Notes: a model not told the origin generated them from the letters alone. Shown: positions 43,262 through 51,840, counted from the stretch's first letter. The stretch is DNA of 64,000 nucleotides from CAVQBJ01 sp963710725 (GCA_963710725.1 CAVQBJ010000002.1:310001-374000), one strand, 5' to 3'. Program-made: numbers and translations.

Positions 43262-44446
43262 ATGAGCGCCACCCAAGCCCACCCGGACGTTCGCCCCACC
43301 GACTTCCTGGACATCGACCGTCTGCTCTCCGACGAGGAGCGCGACATCCGCGACACCGTTCGCGCGTTCGTCGCCGACCGCGTCGTCCCCTACGTCGGGG
43401 ACTGGTTCGAGGAGGCGCGCCTGCCGCGCGAGCTCGCCGTCGAGCTCGGCCGGCTTGGCCTGCTCGGGATGCACCTCAGTGGCTACGGCTGCGCCGGGGC
43501 GAGCGCCACCGCCTACGGCCTCGTCTGCATGGAGCTCGAGGCGGGGGACAGCGGCGTACGCAGCCTCGTCTCGGTGCAGGGCTCGCTCGCGATGTTCGCG
43601 ATCTGGCGTTGGGGATCGGAGGAGCAGAAGCAACGCTGGCTGCCGCCGATGGCGGCCGGCGAGGCGATCGGCTGCTTCGGGCTGACCGAGCCGGACGCCG
43701 GCTCGGATCCGGGGGCGATGCGCACCCGGGCACGCCGCGACGGGAGCGACTGGATCCTGCACGGACAGAAGATGTGGATCACGAACGGGTCGCTCGCGGA
43801 CGTGGCGGTCGTCTGGGCGGCCACCGACGAGGGGACGCGCGGCTTCCTCGTGCCGCGGGGGACGAAGGGGTTCACCACCCAGGACATCCATCGCAAGCTC
43901 TCGTTGCGCGCCTCGGTGACCTCCGAGCTGCTGCTCGACGACGTGCGGCTGCCGGCCGAGGCGCTGCTTCCCGAGGCGACATCGCTGCGGGGCCCGCTCT
44001 CGTGCCTGAACGAGGCTCGCTTCGGGATCGTCTTCGGTGCGGTCGGCGCGGCACGGGCGTGCTTCGAGGCGGCGCTCGCCTACAGCCGTGAGCGCATCGC
44101 CTTCGGGCGCCCGATCGCCGCCACCCAGATTCAGCAGCAGAAGCTCGCCGGCATGGCGCTCGAGGTCAACCGCGCGGCGCTGCTGGCCCTGCACCTCGGT
44201 CGCATGAAGGACGAGGGCCGCCTCGCGCCCGAGCAGGTGAGCATGGGCAAGCTCGGTAACGTCAACGCGGCACTCGACGTTGCGCGCACCGCCCGGCAGG
44301 TCCTCGGCGCGAACGGGGTCACGCTCGAGTATCCCGTCATCCGTCACATGAACAACCTCGAGTCGGTCGTCACCTACGAGGGGACCGCCGACGTGCACGC
44401 GCTCGTCGTGGGGGGAGCGCTCACCGGTCTGCAGGCGTTCCGATGA
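43262..44446 (+). CDS. gcdH: Glutaryl-CoA dehydrogenase
   Basis: A 394-aa flavoprotein that oxidises and decarboxylates glutaryl-CoA to crotonyl-CoA in lysine, tryptophan and glutarate breakdown. GCDH-specific features are YGCAGASATAYGL, the conserved Arg in GVRSLVSVQGSLAMF, CFGLTEPDAGSDPGAM, KLSLRASVTSEL, CLNEARFGI and the catalytic Glu in LESVVTYEGTADVHALVVG. The ATG at 43262 has AAGGAG 8 bases before it. The next regulator overlaps its stop by 4 bases. Confidence 0.92.
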   Translation: MSATQAHPDVRPTDFLDIDRLLSDEERDIRDTVRAFVADRVVPYVGDWFEEARLPRELAVELGRLGLLGMHLSGYGCAGASATAYGLVCMELEAGDSGVRSLVSVQGSLAMFAIWRWGSEEQKQRWLPPMAAGEAIGCFGLTEPDAGSDPGAMRTRARRDGSDWILHGQKMWITNGSLADVAVVWAATDEGTRGFLVPRGTKGFTTQDIHRKLSLRASVTSELLLDDVRLPAEALLPEATSLRGPLSCLNEARFGIVFGAVGAARACFEAALAYSRERIAFGRPIAATQIQQQKLAGMALEVNRAALLALHLGRMKDEGRLAPEQVSMGKLGNVNAALDVARTARQVLGANGVTLEYPVIRHMNNLESVVTYEGTADVHALVVGGALTGLQAFR

Positions 44447-45135
44447 GCACGCCGATCGCCACCGGCCTGGCGCCCGCCCCCGCGGGTCCGCGCACGACGC
44501 CCCAGCACGTGCTCGAGAGCCTGAGGCGCTCGATCGTGGCCGGAGAGCTGCGGCCCGCGGAGCGGATTCGACAGGAGGAGCTGGCCGAGCGTCTCGGCGT
44601 GAGCATCGCGCCGGTGCGCGAGGCGCTGCGCGTGCTCGAGCAGGAGGGCCAGGTCACCTACCGCCCGCGGCGGGGCTACTTCGTCACGGAGCTGCGCATC
44701 GATGACCTCCAGGAGATCTACGAGCTTCGCCGCGTGCTCGAGGACCGCGCCGCGCGCCACGCGCTGCCGGGGCTCGACGAGCATGCGCTGCAGCGAATCG
44801 GGCTCGCGGCAAAGGACTGCTTCAACGCCGCGGACGCCGGCGACATCGCGGCCGAGCTCGAGGCCAACCGCCGCTTCCACTTCGCGATCCTGGAGTCGGG
44901 CGATCACCCCCACACGATGCGCGTCATCCGGTTGTTGTGGGACTCGACCGAGGCCTATCGGGCGATGTACTACAACTCGCCCGCCGAACGCCGCGAGTCG
45001 ATCGCGGCGCACGATCGCATCCTCGACGCGGTGCAGGCGCGTGACGCCGACCGGCTCGTGACCGAGCTCGACGAGCATCGCGCTCGGGCGCTCGAGGTGC
45101 TGCGGGGGATCCTCAGCCAGCCGGCCGCGGACTGA
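44443..45135 (+). CDS. GntR family (FCD domain) transcriptional regulator
   Basis: A 230-aa regulator. The winged helix (VLESLRRSIVAGELRPAERIRQEELAERLGVSIAPVREAL in family order) is followed by an all-helical FCD ligand domain with metal-site-type residues, including FHFAILESG and a later AHDRILDAV. It is coupled to gcdH by an ATGA overlap and probably responds to glutarate or its CoA ester, acting at the dyad 43216-43251. The ligand is inference. Confidence 0.9.
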   Translation: MSTPIATGLAPAPAGPRTTPQHVLESLRRSIVAGELRPAERIRQEELAERLGVSIAPVREALRVLEQEGQVTYRPRRGYFVTELRIDDLQEIYELRRVLEDRAARHALPGLDEHALQRIGLAAKDCFNAADAGDIAAELEANRRFHFAILESGDHPHTMRVIRLLWDSTEAYRAMYYNSPAERRESIAAHDRILDAVQARDADRLVTELDEHRARALEVLRGILSQPAAD

Positions 45136-45155
45136 CGTCGTTATCGTTGCGCGGA

Positions 45156-45479
45156 GTGAGTCCCGAACGAGCCCAGAAGTTGCTCGGCGCGGCGCGGCGT
45201 CAGGCTGAGGCCGAGCTCGCGCGCGTGCGCGGCGCTGCCGAGACCGATGAGGCCGAGCCCGACGCGTCGACGCAGGCCGACGATCTCGTCGAGCGCGAGA
45301 CCGACGAAGCACTCGAGGAGCTGCTCACGCACCGTCTCGAGGCGATCGCCCGGGCCGAGGCGCGTCTGCGCGAGGGCGTCTACGGCCTCTCGGTGAGGAG
45401 CGGGACGCCGATCCCCGACGCCCGGCTCGAGGTTGAGCCGTGGGCCGAGCTCACGGTCGAGGAGCAGGCGGCACCGTAG
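45156..45479 (+). CDS. DksA/TraR-like protein lacking zinc cysteines
   Basis: A 107-aa protein. The coiled-coil N-terminal half and the end (RLREGVYGLSVRSGTPIPDARLEVEPWAELTVEEQ) match the C-terminal signature of DksA/TraR proteins, but the zinc-finger cysteines are absent. It could bind RNA polymerase's secondary channel or be a derived form. The GTG at 45156 lies 8 bases after TATCGT. Its 3' end overlaps the convergent lipid kinase gene by 29 bases. Confidence 0.75.
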   Translation: MSPERAQKLLGAARRQAEAELARVRGAAETDEAEPDASTQADDLVERETDEALEELLTHRLEAIARAEARLREGVYGLSVRSGTPIPDARLEVEPWAELTVEEQAAP

Positions 45480-46797
45480 CGTCCGACCGCGCCGCGACCT
45501 CGCTTCGCGGTGCGGGGAGCGGTTCGAAGTGACCGGCGGCGATTCGCGCGAGCGCCCGCGCCGCCTCCCACGGCCCGTCGGGGAGCGTGGCCGCCGGCGA
45601 GGCTCCAGGGTGCTGTGGCGCAAGCCGGACCGCGAGGGCTCCGGGGCGCATCGCGAACCGAACCGGCGCGTCGAGCACGACCGCCTCGCCGTCGATGCCG
45701 GCCGCTACACCTCGGGCCGAGCGCACCTCGAACGTCGGGGCGCTCCATTGGCGCAGCGGGTGCCCGCGAGGACCGCCGGGCGCGTCCGGGGCGAACACGG
45801 TGACACCGAGCTCGCCGCCGTCGAGCCGCGGCCGCGTGCCCGCACTGACGGCGCGCAGGCGGTACGGGTTATTCGACACGAGGATCGCCGCTCCGGCGGT
45901 GTGCTCATCTCCGCCCGGCCCGGTCCAGTGCAGGTCGGGCGGCTCGCCGTCCGGGCCGAGCGCCTCGGGGATGGCATTGAAGATCGTGCGGAGCTTGGCC
46001 TCGCGGTACCCCTCCTTCTGCACCGCCTCGGCGTAGACGCCCAGTGACACGTTATTGACGAACACTCGGCCGTTGACCTCGGCGAGGTCGACCCGGCGTT
46101 CGCCGCCGTCGATGAGCGCGTCAAGCGCCCCGACCACGTCGTCGCGGTCGACCCCGAGATCGAGCGCGAAGTGGTTACGCGTCCCGGCCGGGATGCAGGC
46201 GTAGGGGAGACCCGCGTCCGCGGCGGCGGCGGCGACGATCGCCTGCGACCCGTCACCGCCGGCCATCGCGAGCGCATCGGCTCCACCTCGGATGGCCTCT
46301 TGCGCGAGCTCGGCCAGATCGTGGCCGGGGCTGAGCTCGACGCATTCGATGCCCAGCGCGCGCGCCGCGTCGTCGAGGTGGACGCGCGCCGCCTTGCCGT
46401 CGCCCGAGCGCGGATTCCAGATGAGCACGGGCCGGAGCGGCCGTGGGGCCGCCGGCAGGTGAACCTTCACGCGGAAGGCGGTGCGAGCGGCGGCGAGGGC
46501 GAGCGCGAACACGACGACGACGGCGAGCTCGGCGAGGAGCGGCCCGACGAGGACCAGCATGGCGGCCGCGGCGATGACCAGCAGCAGCGCCGCGGCCAGG
46601 CTGATCGAGCGCGCCACGCCCGTTCGCACGATGCCGTACCAGACGAGCGGGCACGCCGCGAGCAGGAAGGCGAGCACGAGCAGGCCGCGGGGGAACGCGC
46701 CGACCGCGATCGCGATGGCCCCCGCCGCGGCGAGAAGCGCCAGCGCCAGCGCCGCCAGGGCCGCGAGTCGCTGCCGGCTCACGGGCCCGGCGGACAC
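45451..46797 (-). CDS. Membrane-anchored diacylglycerol kinase family protein
   Basis: A 448-aa protein. Four N-terminal membrane helices (about 10-105) precede a lipid kinase catalytic domain: RPVLIWNPRSGDGKAARV, AMAGGDGSQAIVAAAA and CIPAGTRNHFALDLG, then DLAEVNGRVFVNNVSLGVYAE. It would phosphorylate a membrane lipid. The helical N-terminal domain sets it apart from the soluble-type kinase at 3589-4530. Substrate unknown. Confidence 0.83.
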   Translation of the reverse strand: MSAGPVSRQRLAALAALALALLAAAGAIAIAVGAFPRGLLVLAFLLAACPLVWYGIVRTGVARSISLAAALLLVIAAAAMLVLVGPLLAELAVVVVFALALAAARTAFRVKVHLPAAPRPLRPVLIWNPRSGDGKAARVHLDDAARALGIECVELSPGHDLAELAQEAIRGGADALAMAGGDGSQAIVAAAAADAGLPYACIPAGTRNHFALDLGVDRDDVVGALDALIDGGERRVDLAEVNGRVFVNNVSLGVYAEAVQKEGYREAKLRTIFNAIPEALGPDGEPPDLHWTGPGGDEHTAGAAILVSNNPYRLRAVSAGTRPRLDGGELGVTVFAPDAPGGPRGHPLRQWSAPTFEVRSARGVAAGIDGEAVVLDAPVRFAMRPGALAVRLAPQHPGASPAATLPDGPWEAARALARIAAGHFEPLPAPRSEVAARSDATVPPAPRP

Positions 46798-46882
46798 GAT
46801 CCGGTCGCCGCGCGGCGGCGCTGGGCCCGGCGCTCCACCGGGCCCGCCGTACAGCGCCGCGAGATCCGAGAGGGCAGGGGCG

Positions 46883-47260
46883 TCAGACGCCTTCCGGGGT
46901 CTTGAGCAGCTCGTACACGACGATGATCGACAGCGCGAACACGCACAGCGACCAGAACGGGTAGGCCGGAATCTCGAGCAGCGCGACGATCGCGGTCAGC
47001 GACGCGGCGACGGCCCCGAACCAGCGCCCGAAGGAGCCCCCGCTGAACAGCGACCCGGCGGCGATCCACTCGAGGATGCCGAGGATGAGCGTGATCCAGC
47101 CCCACGTCTTCAAGCTGCTGAGGATGTAGTGCGAGTTGGCCACGAAGAACGAGGAGTTGCCGATTGCCGCGATGCCCCAGAAGATGTTCAAGGTCCCGGC
47201 GATCCCCAGCATGAAGGCCGCGAAGACCCACCAACCGGTGACGCGTGCTTCGTTGTCCAT
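46883..47260 (-). CDS. DUF7144-type four-helix membrane protein
   Basis: A 125-aa membrane protein: VTGWWVFAAFMLGIAGTLNIFWG, then WITLILGILEWIAAGSLFSG and two more hydrophobic segments. This pattern fits the actinobacterial DUF7144 family; no function is known. The ATG at 47260 has AGGAGG about 8 bases upstream. The 199-base region before it (to 47459) shows no gene. Confidence 0.8.
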   Translation of the reverse strand: MDNEARVTGWWVFAAFMLGIAGTLNIFWGIAAIGNSSFFVANSHYILSSLKTWGWITLILGILEWIAAGSLFSGGSFGRWFGAVAASLTAIVALLEIPAYPFWSLCVFALSIIVVYELLKTPEGV

Positions 47261-47459
47261 GATGCGTGCCTCCTGGTGATTGGACGCTTTGTCAATTCAG
47301 GAAGGCGCCGGTCCGAGTCGGGTCGGTGCGCCGTTCCTGCGCATTCGAGCGCGACTGTACGTCCGCGCACCGGGGCGCCGCGTCATCCAAAGGGGATGAA
47401 GCCGCGCCGTGGAGATCGTGCGCGTGCCGCCGGCGCGCCGCCTCGGCGGCGTGTCCGCG

Positions 47460-47729
47460 CTAAGCGGCGAAGCGCTGAGCGGCGCGCTCGCGACGCTTGG
47501 CGGCCTCGACCTCGCGGTTCTTCGGCGGGGCCGAGGTCACGAGATCGTCGAGCAGGTGCGCCGTCGCGTGCGCGACCGTATCGATCGCGCGCTCGAATGC
47601 CGCCGCGTTGGCCGACGACGGCTTGGTCGAGCCGCTCACCTTGCGTACGTACTGGATCGCGGCGGCGCGGATCTCGTCATCGGTCGCTGCGGGCTCGAAA
47701 TTGTGCAGGGTGCGGATATTGCGACACAT
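47460..47729 (-). CDS. DUF2277 family protein
   Basis: An 89-aa soluble protein starting MCRNIRTLHNFEPAATDDEIRAAA, followed by QYVRKVSGSTKPS. This start is diagnostic for DUF2277, a small helical family of unknown function. A minus-strand TAGGCT box lies 6 bases before the ATG, indicating a leaderless transcript. Confidence 0.9.
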   Translation of the reverse strand: MCRNIRTLHNFEPAATDDEIRAAAIQYVRKVSGSTKPSSANAAAFERAIDTVAHATAHLLDDLVTSAPPKNREVEAAKRRERAAQRFAA

Positions 47730-47783
47730 GCTCGCAGCCTAACGCAGGCGGCTCGGCCTTGGGAGGGGGGCGTCGGACCGTGT

Positions 47784-47824
47784 TTGACCGCGGGGAGTGG
47801 GTGCGTCTAGACTTACCGTAAGTG
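47784..47824 (+). promoter_or_regulatory. ArsR promoter with palindrome over the start codon
   Basis: TTGACC at 47784-47789 and TAGACT at 47808-47813 form a likely promoter with an 18-base spacer. The 13-base palindrome ACTTAC-C-GTAAGT (47811-47823) overlaps the -10 end and the GTG start at 47822. TTAC-N-GTAA is a common ArsR-family operator core, so self-repression is likely. Confidence 0.65.
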
Positions 47825-48139
47825 CTGGCTAACGCAGATCCGCTCACCGCGCTTGGCGACCCGACGCGCCGCGCGATCTTCGAGCGCCTGGCCCAGGCGC
47901 CGGCGGCGGTCGGTGAGGTGGCCCGCGAGCTTCCCGTCAGCCGGCCGGCGGTCTCGCAGCACCTGCGGGTGCTCAAGCGCGCGGGCCTCGTCACGGACCG
48001 TCGCGATGGGACCCGCCGGGTCTACCGCGTCGATCCGGCCGGGCTCGAAGAGCTCCGCGTCTACGTCGACCGCTTCTGGGATCGGGCGCTGATCGCCTAC
48101 AAGCAAGCCGCAGAACAACCGCAACAGGAGCCGTCATGA
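47822..48139 (+). CDS. ArsR family transcriptional regulator
   Basis: A 105-aa winged helix protein: DPLTALGDPTRRAIFERLAQ, VGEVARELPVSRPAVSQHLRVLKRAGLV, and a wing RDGTRRVYRVDP. No metal-binding CxC box is present, so it is not a classical arsenic or cadmium sensor. Its stop overlaps the start of an SRPBCC gene by 4 bases; ArsR-SRPBCC pairs of this kind are frequent in actinobacteria. Confidence 0.93.
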   Translation: MLANADPLTALGDPTRRAIFERLAQAPAAVGEVARELPVSRPAVSQHLRVLKRAGLVTDRRDGTRRVYRVDPAGLEELRVYVDRFWDRALIAYKQAAEQPQQEPS

Positions 48140-48615
48140 CAACACAGGCAGCAGACACCAGCGTACGCACCTCGATCGTCGTCCAGGCGCCGCTGGAGCG
48201 CGCGTTCTCGGTGTTCACCGCGGGCATCGACTCGTGGTGGCCGCGCGAGCACACGATCGGCTCGGAGCCGCTCGCGGAGATGGTGCTCGAGCTGCGCGTC
48301 GGTGGTCGCGCGTACGGGCGCGGCATTAACGGGGGCGAGTCCGATTGGGGCCGTGTCCTCGCCTATGAGCCGCCCACGCGCGTCGTGGTCAGCTGGGACA
48401 TCGACCTGACCTGGAAGCGCGAGCTCGACCCGAGCAGGGCAAGCGAGTTCGAGGTCTGCTTCGTCCCGGAGGGTCCCGACCGCACGCGGGTCGAGCTCGA
48501 ACACCGCCATCTCGAGCGCCACGGCGACGGTTGGGAGAGGATGCGTGACGCGGTCGGCTCGCCGGACGGCTGGGGCGCCGGTCTCACGCGCTTCGCGGGC
48601 GTGGCGGAGGCGTAG
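48136..48615 (+). CDS. SRPBCC/AHSA1-like domain protein
   Basis: A 159-aa helix-grip protein (START/AHSA1 superfamily): VRTSIVVQAPLERAFSVFTAGIDSWWP, then VLELRVGGRAYGR, WGRVLAYEPPTRVVVSWDI and a final helix near WGAGLTRF. It binds a hydrophobic ligand in most relatives; the ligand here is unknown. It is coupled to the ArsR gene by an ATGA overlap and is likely its regulated partner. Confidence 0.88.
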   Translation: MTTQAADTSVRTSIVVQAPLERAFSVFTAGIDSWWPREHTIGSEPLAEMVLELRVGGRAYGRGINGGESDWGRVLAYEPPTRVVVSWDIDLTWKRELDPSRASEFEVCFVPEGPDRTRVELEHRHLERHGDGWERMRDAVGSPDGWGAGLTRFAGVAEA

Positions 48616-49084
48616 CGTTCGGGCGGACGGGGTGGCCCGCCGTCCCGGGCCGCGAGGCACGCTCGCGCCCGCTCGGTAAGCCGGCGCGCGCACCGTGTGA
48701 CGAGTGGAGCGGCCTGTCACCGTCGCGTCACCCTCGGCCGAGGGGTGCAACCGCCTGTCGGTCGCCACGGGCGGCGCGCGGCACGCTCGCGCGATCGTGG
48801 CGTGACCGGCGCGGCGCGCATGTCACCGTCGCGTCACGTGGGGGCGGCGGTGTGGTCGATCACCCGCCCCATGACGTCGGTTCGGGAACACACCGCTCGG
48901 CGCCTGCTCGCCGCGGCCGCCGCGCGGCACGCTCGCGCGTCGGCAGCGTGATCCGCGGGGCACATCTGTCACGGTCGCGTCATCCCCACCGGGGGGTGCA
49001 ACGGAAGATCAGCTCCACGGCCGCGCCGAGACCACATTTCGACTCGCCGGGGGGACCGCCGCGACCGCGGGCCGCTCCGCCGAG
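48616..49084. other. 469-base intergenic region with a three-copy repeat
   Basis: No convincing gene is present; the short frames across it have no recognisable protein. It contains the interspersed repeats described at 48656-48982 and several GTGAC/GTCAC dyads. Base composition matches the surroundings. Confidence 0.65.
48656..48982. repeat. Three imperfect copies of a two-block intergenic element
   Basis: Block A (GGCACGCTCGCGC) is at 48656-48668, 48780-48792 and 48926-48938. Block B (TGTCACSGTCGCGTCA) is at 48715-48730, 48821-48836 and 48967-48982. The A-B distance is 41 bases in copies 2 and 3 and 59 in copy 1. GTGA-type bases between A and B can pair with GTCAC of B. Copies 1 and 3 share GGGTGCAACSG after B. 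Confidence 0.7.
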
Positions 49085-49894
49085 CTACGCCGCGGCGGCC
49101 GCGGCGACGACCTGTCCCCGCCCCTCGTACAGGCGCGCGGCGAAGCGCCCGGCGTCGTGCTCGCGCAGGCGGCGGACCTCGGCGGTCATGCTCGACGGCA
49201 GGGCGGCCAGCGGCGGGAGCGGCGAGCCGTACGCGGCGGGGATGAGGACCGGCGCGCTGAGCGCCGCGAACGTGAGGTCGGCCGCGGTGAAGCACTCACC
49301 GCAGAGGTGGCTGCGGCCGTCGGACAGGATCTCGGCGACGTCGTCGAAGACCGCGTCGACGCGGCGCAGGGCCGCGGCGGCATTCGCCGCCGAGACGGCG
49401 AGGCGGCGGCGAACGACGCCGACGAGAACGCGGCTGACCGACCGCTGCACCCAGCGCTCCGGCGGCGAGACCCCATCGGCGACCCACGGCGAGAGCTGGT
49501 CGGCGATCGGCAGCGTGCTCTGATACATCCACAGGCGCCCGTCGACACCGAGTCCGGCGTCGAGCCAGGCTTCGAGGCGCGCGGCCTCGACGCCGTCGGG
49601 TCCCTCCGGGTACAGGTGCGCCGCGGGGTCGAGTTTGCGATCGGCCCAGCGCATGATCGCGGTCGACTCCCCGAGCACCTCGCCATCGCCGGTGACCAGC
49701 ACCGGAACGGTCAACCCGCCGCCGGCGCGGCGGGCGAAGAGGACGTGGATCGCCGGCACGTGGCGTTCCTCCCGGTAGGGGATGAGCCCGCGATCGAGCG
49801 CCCAGCGAGCCTTCTCGCAGTAGTGACTGATGGGGATGGTGATGAGCCGGTTGACGGTCGATCCGTCGCCCGGCGACGTGAGGCGGGATGGCAC
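49085..49894 (-). CDS. Glutathione S-transferase-like protein
   Basis: A 269-aa protein. The thioredoxin-like N-terminal domain shows ITIPISHYCEKARWALDRG, TVPVLVTGDGEVLGESTAIMRWAD (the glutathione gamma-glutamyl site pattern ESxAI), followed by an all-helical C-terminal domain. Actinobacteria usually lack glutathione, so it may use another thiol or be non-enzymatic. The GTG at 49894 follows a minus-strand TAGGTT box by 7 bases. Confidence 0.82.
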   Translation of the reverse strand: MPSRLTSPGDGSTVNRLITIPISHYCEKARWALDRGLIPYREERHVPAIHVLFARRAGGGLTVPVLVTGDGEVLGESTAIMRWADRKLDPAAHLYPEGPDGVEAARLEAWLDAGLGVDGRLWMYQSTLPIADQLSPWVADGVSPPERWVQRSVSRVLVGVVRRRLAVSAANAAAALRRVDAVFDDVAEILSDGRSHLCGECFTAADLTFAALSAPVLIPAAYGSPLPPLAALPSSMTAEVRRLREHDAGRFAARLYEGRGQVVAAAAAA

Positions 49895-49904
49895 GAGGGC
49901 AAAC

Positions 49905-50930
49905 CTAGCGCGCCGCCGGGGCCGAGGCGTGCCGTGGCGCCGCCGTCGTGTCGGCTCGAGGCCGGTGCCGGGCGGCATCGGCGCCCGCCGTGTGGCCGAG
50001 TCCGAACACCCCAAGGGTCATGAGGGTCAGCCCGGCCACCTCGCCGACGACGGCCGGTCCGGTGACGGAGATCTGCTCGCCGAACAGCAACTGCCCGATG
50101 AGGATCGCGGTGATCGGCTCGGCGACGGTGAGGGCCGGGAGCGACAGCCGGATGTCGCCGGCCTGGTAGGCGCTCTGCGTGAGAACGACGGTGAACACCC
50201 CGCACGCGATCAGGGCGTAGGGAGGCCAGGAGGTCATCGTGTGCACGATCCCGCCGTTCACGAGGTGGGCGGTGCGCTCGATGAGCGCCGCGAGCACGCC
50301 GCCGAGCAGCCCGGCGGCGGCGCCGAGGCTGAGGGCGCGCCAACGTCGCCACTGGCGGGCGGCGAGTACGAGGGCGGTAACGCCGGCGCCGGTCGCGAGG
50401 GCGAGCACGAGCCAGCCGGCCGTCGATCCGCGCCCGATGCCGGGGCCCGGCCGCGAGACCGCGACGAACAGCGCCAGGCCGCCCATCGTGGCCACGGTCC
50501 ACAGGGCCTCGCGCCGGGAGGGCCGCCGGCGATCGAGCACCGCGGCACCGGCGAGGGCGAACACCAGTCCCGTGACGAGCAGCGGCTGCACGAGCGCGAG
50601 CGAGCCGTGGCGTAACGCGAGGAACTGCAGGGCCAGGCCCGCGAGGCCGAAGAGGTTGCCCAGCAGCCATAGCGGCCGCTGCAGGAGATGCCCGAGCAGA
50701 CCGAGTCGCATCGCCATCTCCTTCGGCGCGCGGCGCGCCTCGCGCTGCTGCATGACCGAGCTGGCGCCGAAGCAGGCCGCCGCCGCGAGGCAGAGCACCA
50801 GGAGGCCGAGCGGCACGTACGGCCGGTAGGCGAGCAGCCGGTGATACAGGTGCGCACCGCGGTCGAGCGCGCCCTCGAGTCGCTGCAGGGCGCCCGAGGC
50901 CCGCGTCATCGTCGTCGTCGTGGTGAGCAT
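49905..50930 (-). CDS. DMT superfamily transporter (EamA-like)
   Basis: A 341-aa membrane protein with about ten hydrophobic segments in two repeated halves, typical of drug/metabolite transporters. Landmarks are FGASSVMQQREAR, LVQPLLVTGLVFAL and VAEPITAILIGQLLFGE, the last being the second-half EamA signature. Substrate unknown. It lies 10 bases upstream of the GST gene on the same strand, but that gene has its own -10-like box. Confidence 0.85.
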   Translation of the reverse strand: MLTTTTTMTRASGALQRLEGALDRGAHLYHRLLAYRPYVPLGLLVLCLAAAACFGASSVMQQREARRAPKEMAMRLGLLGHLLQRPLWLLGNLFGLAGLALQFLALRHGSLALVQPLLVTGLVFALAGAAVLDRRRPSRREALWTVATMGGLALFVAVSRPGPGIGRGSTAGWLVLALATGAGVTALVLAARQWRRWRALSLGAAAGLLGGVLAALIERTAHLVNGGIVHTMTSWPPYALIACGVFTVVLTQSAYQAGDIRLSLPALTVAEPITAILIGQLLFGEQISVTGPAVVGEVAGLTLMTLGVFGLGHTAGADAARHRPRADTTAAPRHASAPAAR

Positions 50931-51011
50931 CTGGGGGCGGCCTGTCCGGTCCGGCGTCGGCTCGCGTGGAGCCCGACTCGGAGCATAGGCGGGCGCGGCG
51001 CGGCCCCGCGC

Positions 51012-51389
51012 TCAGGCGACCTCGTCGATCTGTGCGCGGAAGGCGTCGGAGGACAGAACGGTGGCCCCGGCGGCGCGGACGCGGTCGGCGAGCCAGCGGT
51101 CTGACGTGACGACGCGAATCGACGCCGGCTCGGCGTCGCGGCGCAGCCGCCGGACGATCTCCTCGTCGGCCGCGTCGCGCCGCGGTCGCGGTGCGTGCGC
51201 CACCTCGATCACCGTCGAGGAGATGGGAGGGGACGGCGCGCGCTCGAACACGACCGTGACGTCCTCGCCTTCGCTGACGGCCCAGCGCTCGAGAGCATCA
51301 ACGAGGCGCGCCATCGCCCCGTCGCGATCGCGCCACCAGCCGTCGGGACGCGTGCCGATGACGTTCATGCCGTCAACGAGCCAGCGCAC
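51012..51389 (-). CDS. NYN domain endoribonuclease-like protein
   Basis: A 125-aa PIN-like nuclease of the NYN/YacP type. It starts RWLVDGMNVIGTRPDGWW, with the first catalytic Asp; DAADEEIVRRL and VVTSDRWLADRVRAAGA supply further acidic residues. The relative Rae1/YacP cuts mRNA on ribosomes in Bacillus; the role here is inferred only at family level. The GTG start follows a TACCCT box by 7 bases. Confidence 0.82.
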   Translation of the reverse strand: MRWLVDGMNVIGTRPDGWWRDRDGAMARLVDALERWAVSEGEDVTVVFERAPSPPISSTVIEVAHAPRPRRDAADEEIVRRLRRDAEPASIRVVTSDRWLADRVRAAGATVLSSDAFRAQIDEVA

Positions 51390-51426
51390 GAGCCCAGGGT
51401 AGACCCCGGGGCGTCCCGGGGATCGT

Positions 51427-51762
51427 CTACGGGAGCCCGATCGCCCGCATCGTGTGCTCGTCGGGCAGCTTCTCGAGGATGCTCCAGAGCACCGCGCGCT
51501 CGTCGGCCTGCCCCCGTTGGAGATCGTTCAGGAGCAGTTTCACGGCGCTGTGGGTGAGCTTCATCTGGGGCGCGGAGAGCGCGAGCGTCACGTGTCCCTC
51601 GGCGTCCGGCGCGCCGTCGAGGCCGGCGAGAACCTCGCGCGCGACCCGGCGGATGTCCTGCTCGCCCGCCTCGTCGGAGATGAACAGGCGCAGGGCGCTC
51701 GAGGCCGCGCCGACCTCGGCCGGGTCAAGGATGAGGTGATAGGCCGGCTCGGTGTCGCTCAT
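51427..51762 (-). CDS. Conserved hypothetical protein
   Basis: A 111-aa soluble protein beginning MSDTEPAYHLILDPAEVGAA, with helical stretches ALRLFISDEAGEQDIRRVAREVL and HSAVKLLLNDLQRGQADERAVLWSILEKL. No known motif. A minus-strand TAGGCT box 7 bases before the ATG indicates its own leaderless promoter. The function is unknown. Confidence 0.65.
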   Translation of the reverse strand: MSDTEPAYHLILDPAEVGAASSALRLFISDEAGEQDIRRVAREVLAGLDGAPDAEGHVTLALSAPQMKLTHSAVKLLLNDLQRGQADERAVLWSILEKLPDEHTMRAIGLP

Positions 51763-51840
51763 GGCCGGCAGCCTAGCGACGCCGGCGGAACCACACGCAC
51801 GCGGGCGGTGCTCGCACCGGCGTGTGCGAGGCTATCGCGC

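Noticed and set aside
47290..47295. TTGACA on the minus strand as a promoter of the DUF7144 gene
   Set aside because: No -10-like box is found at 16-18 bases.
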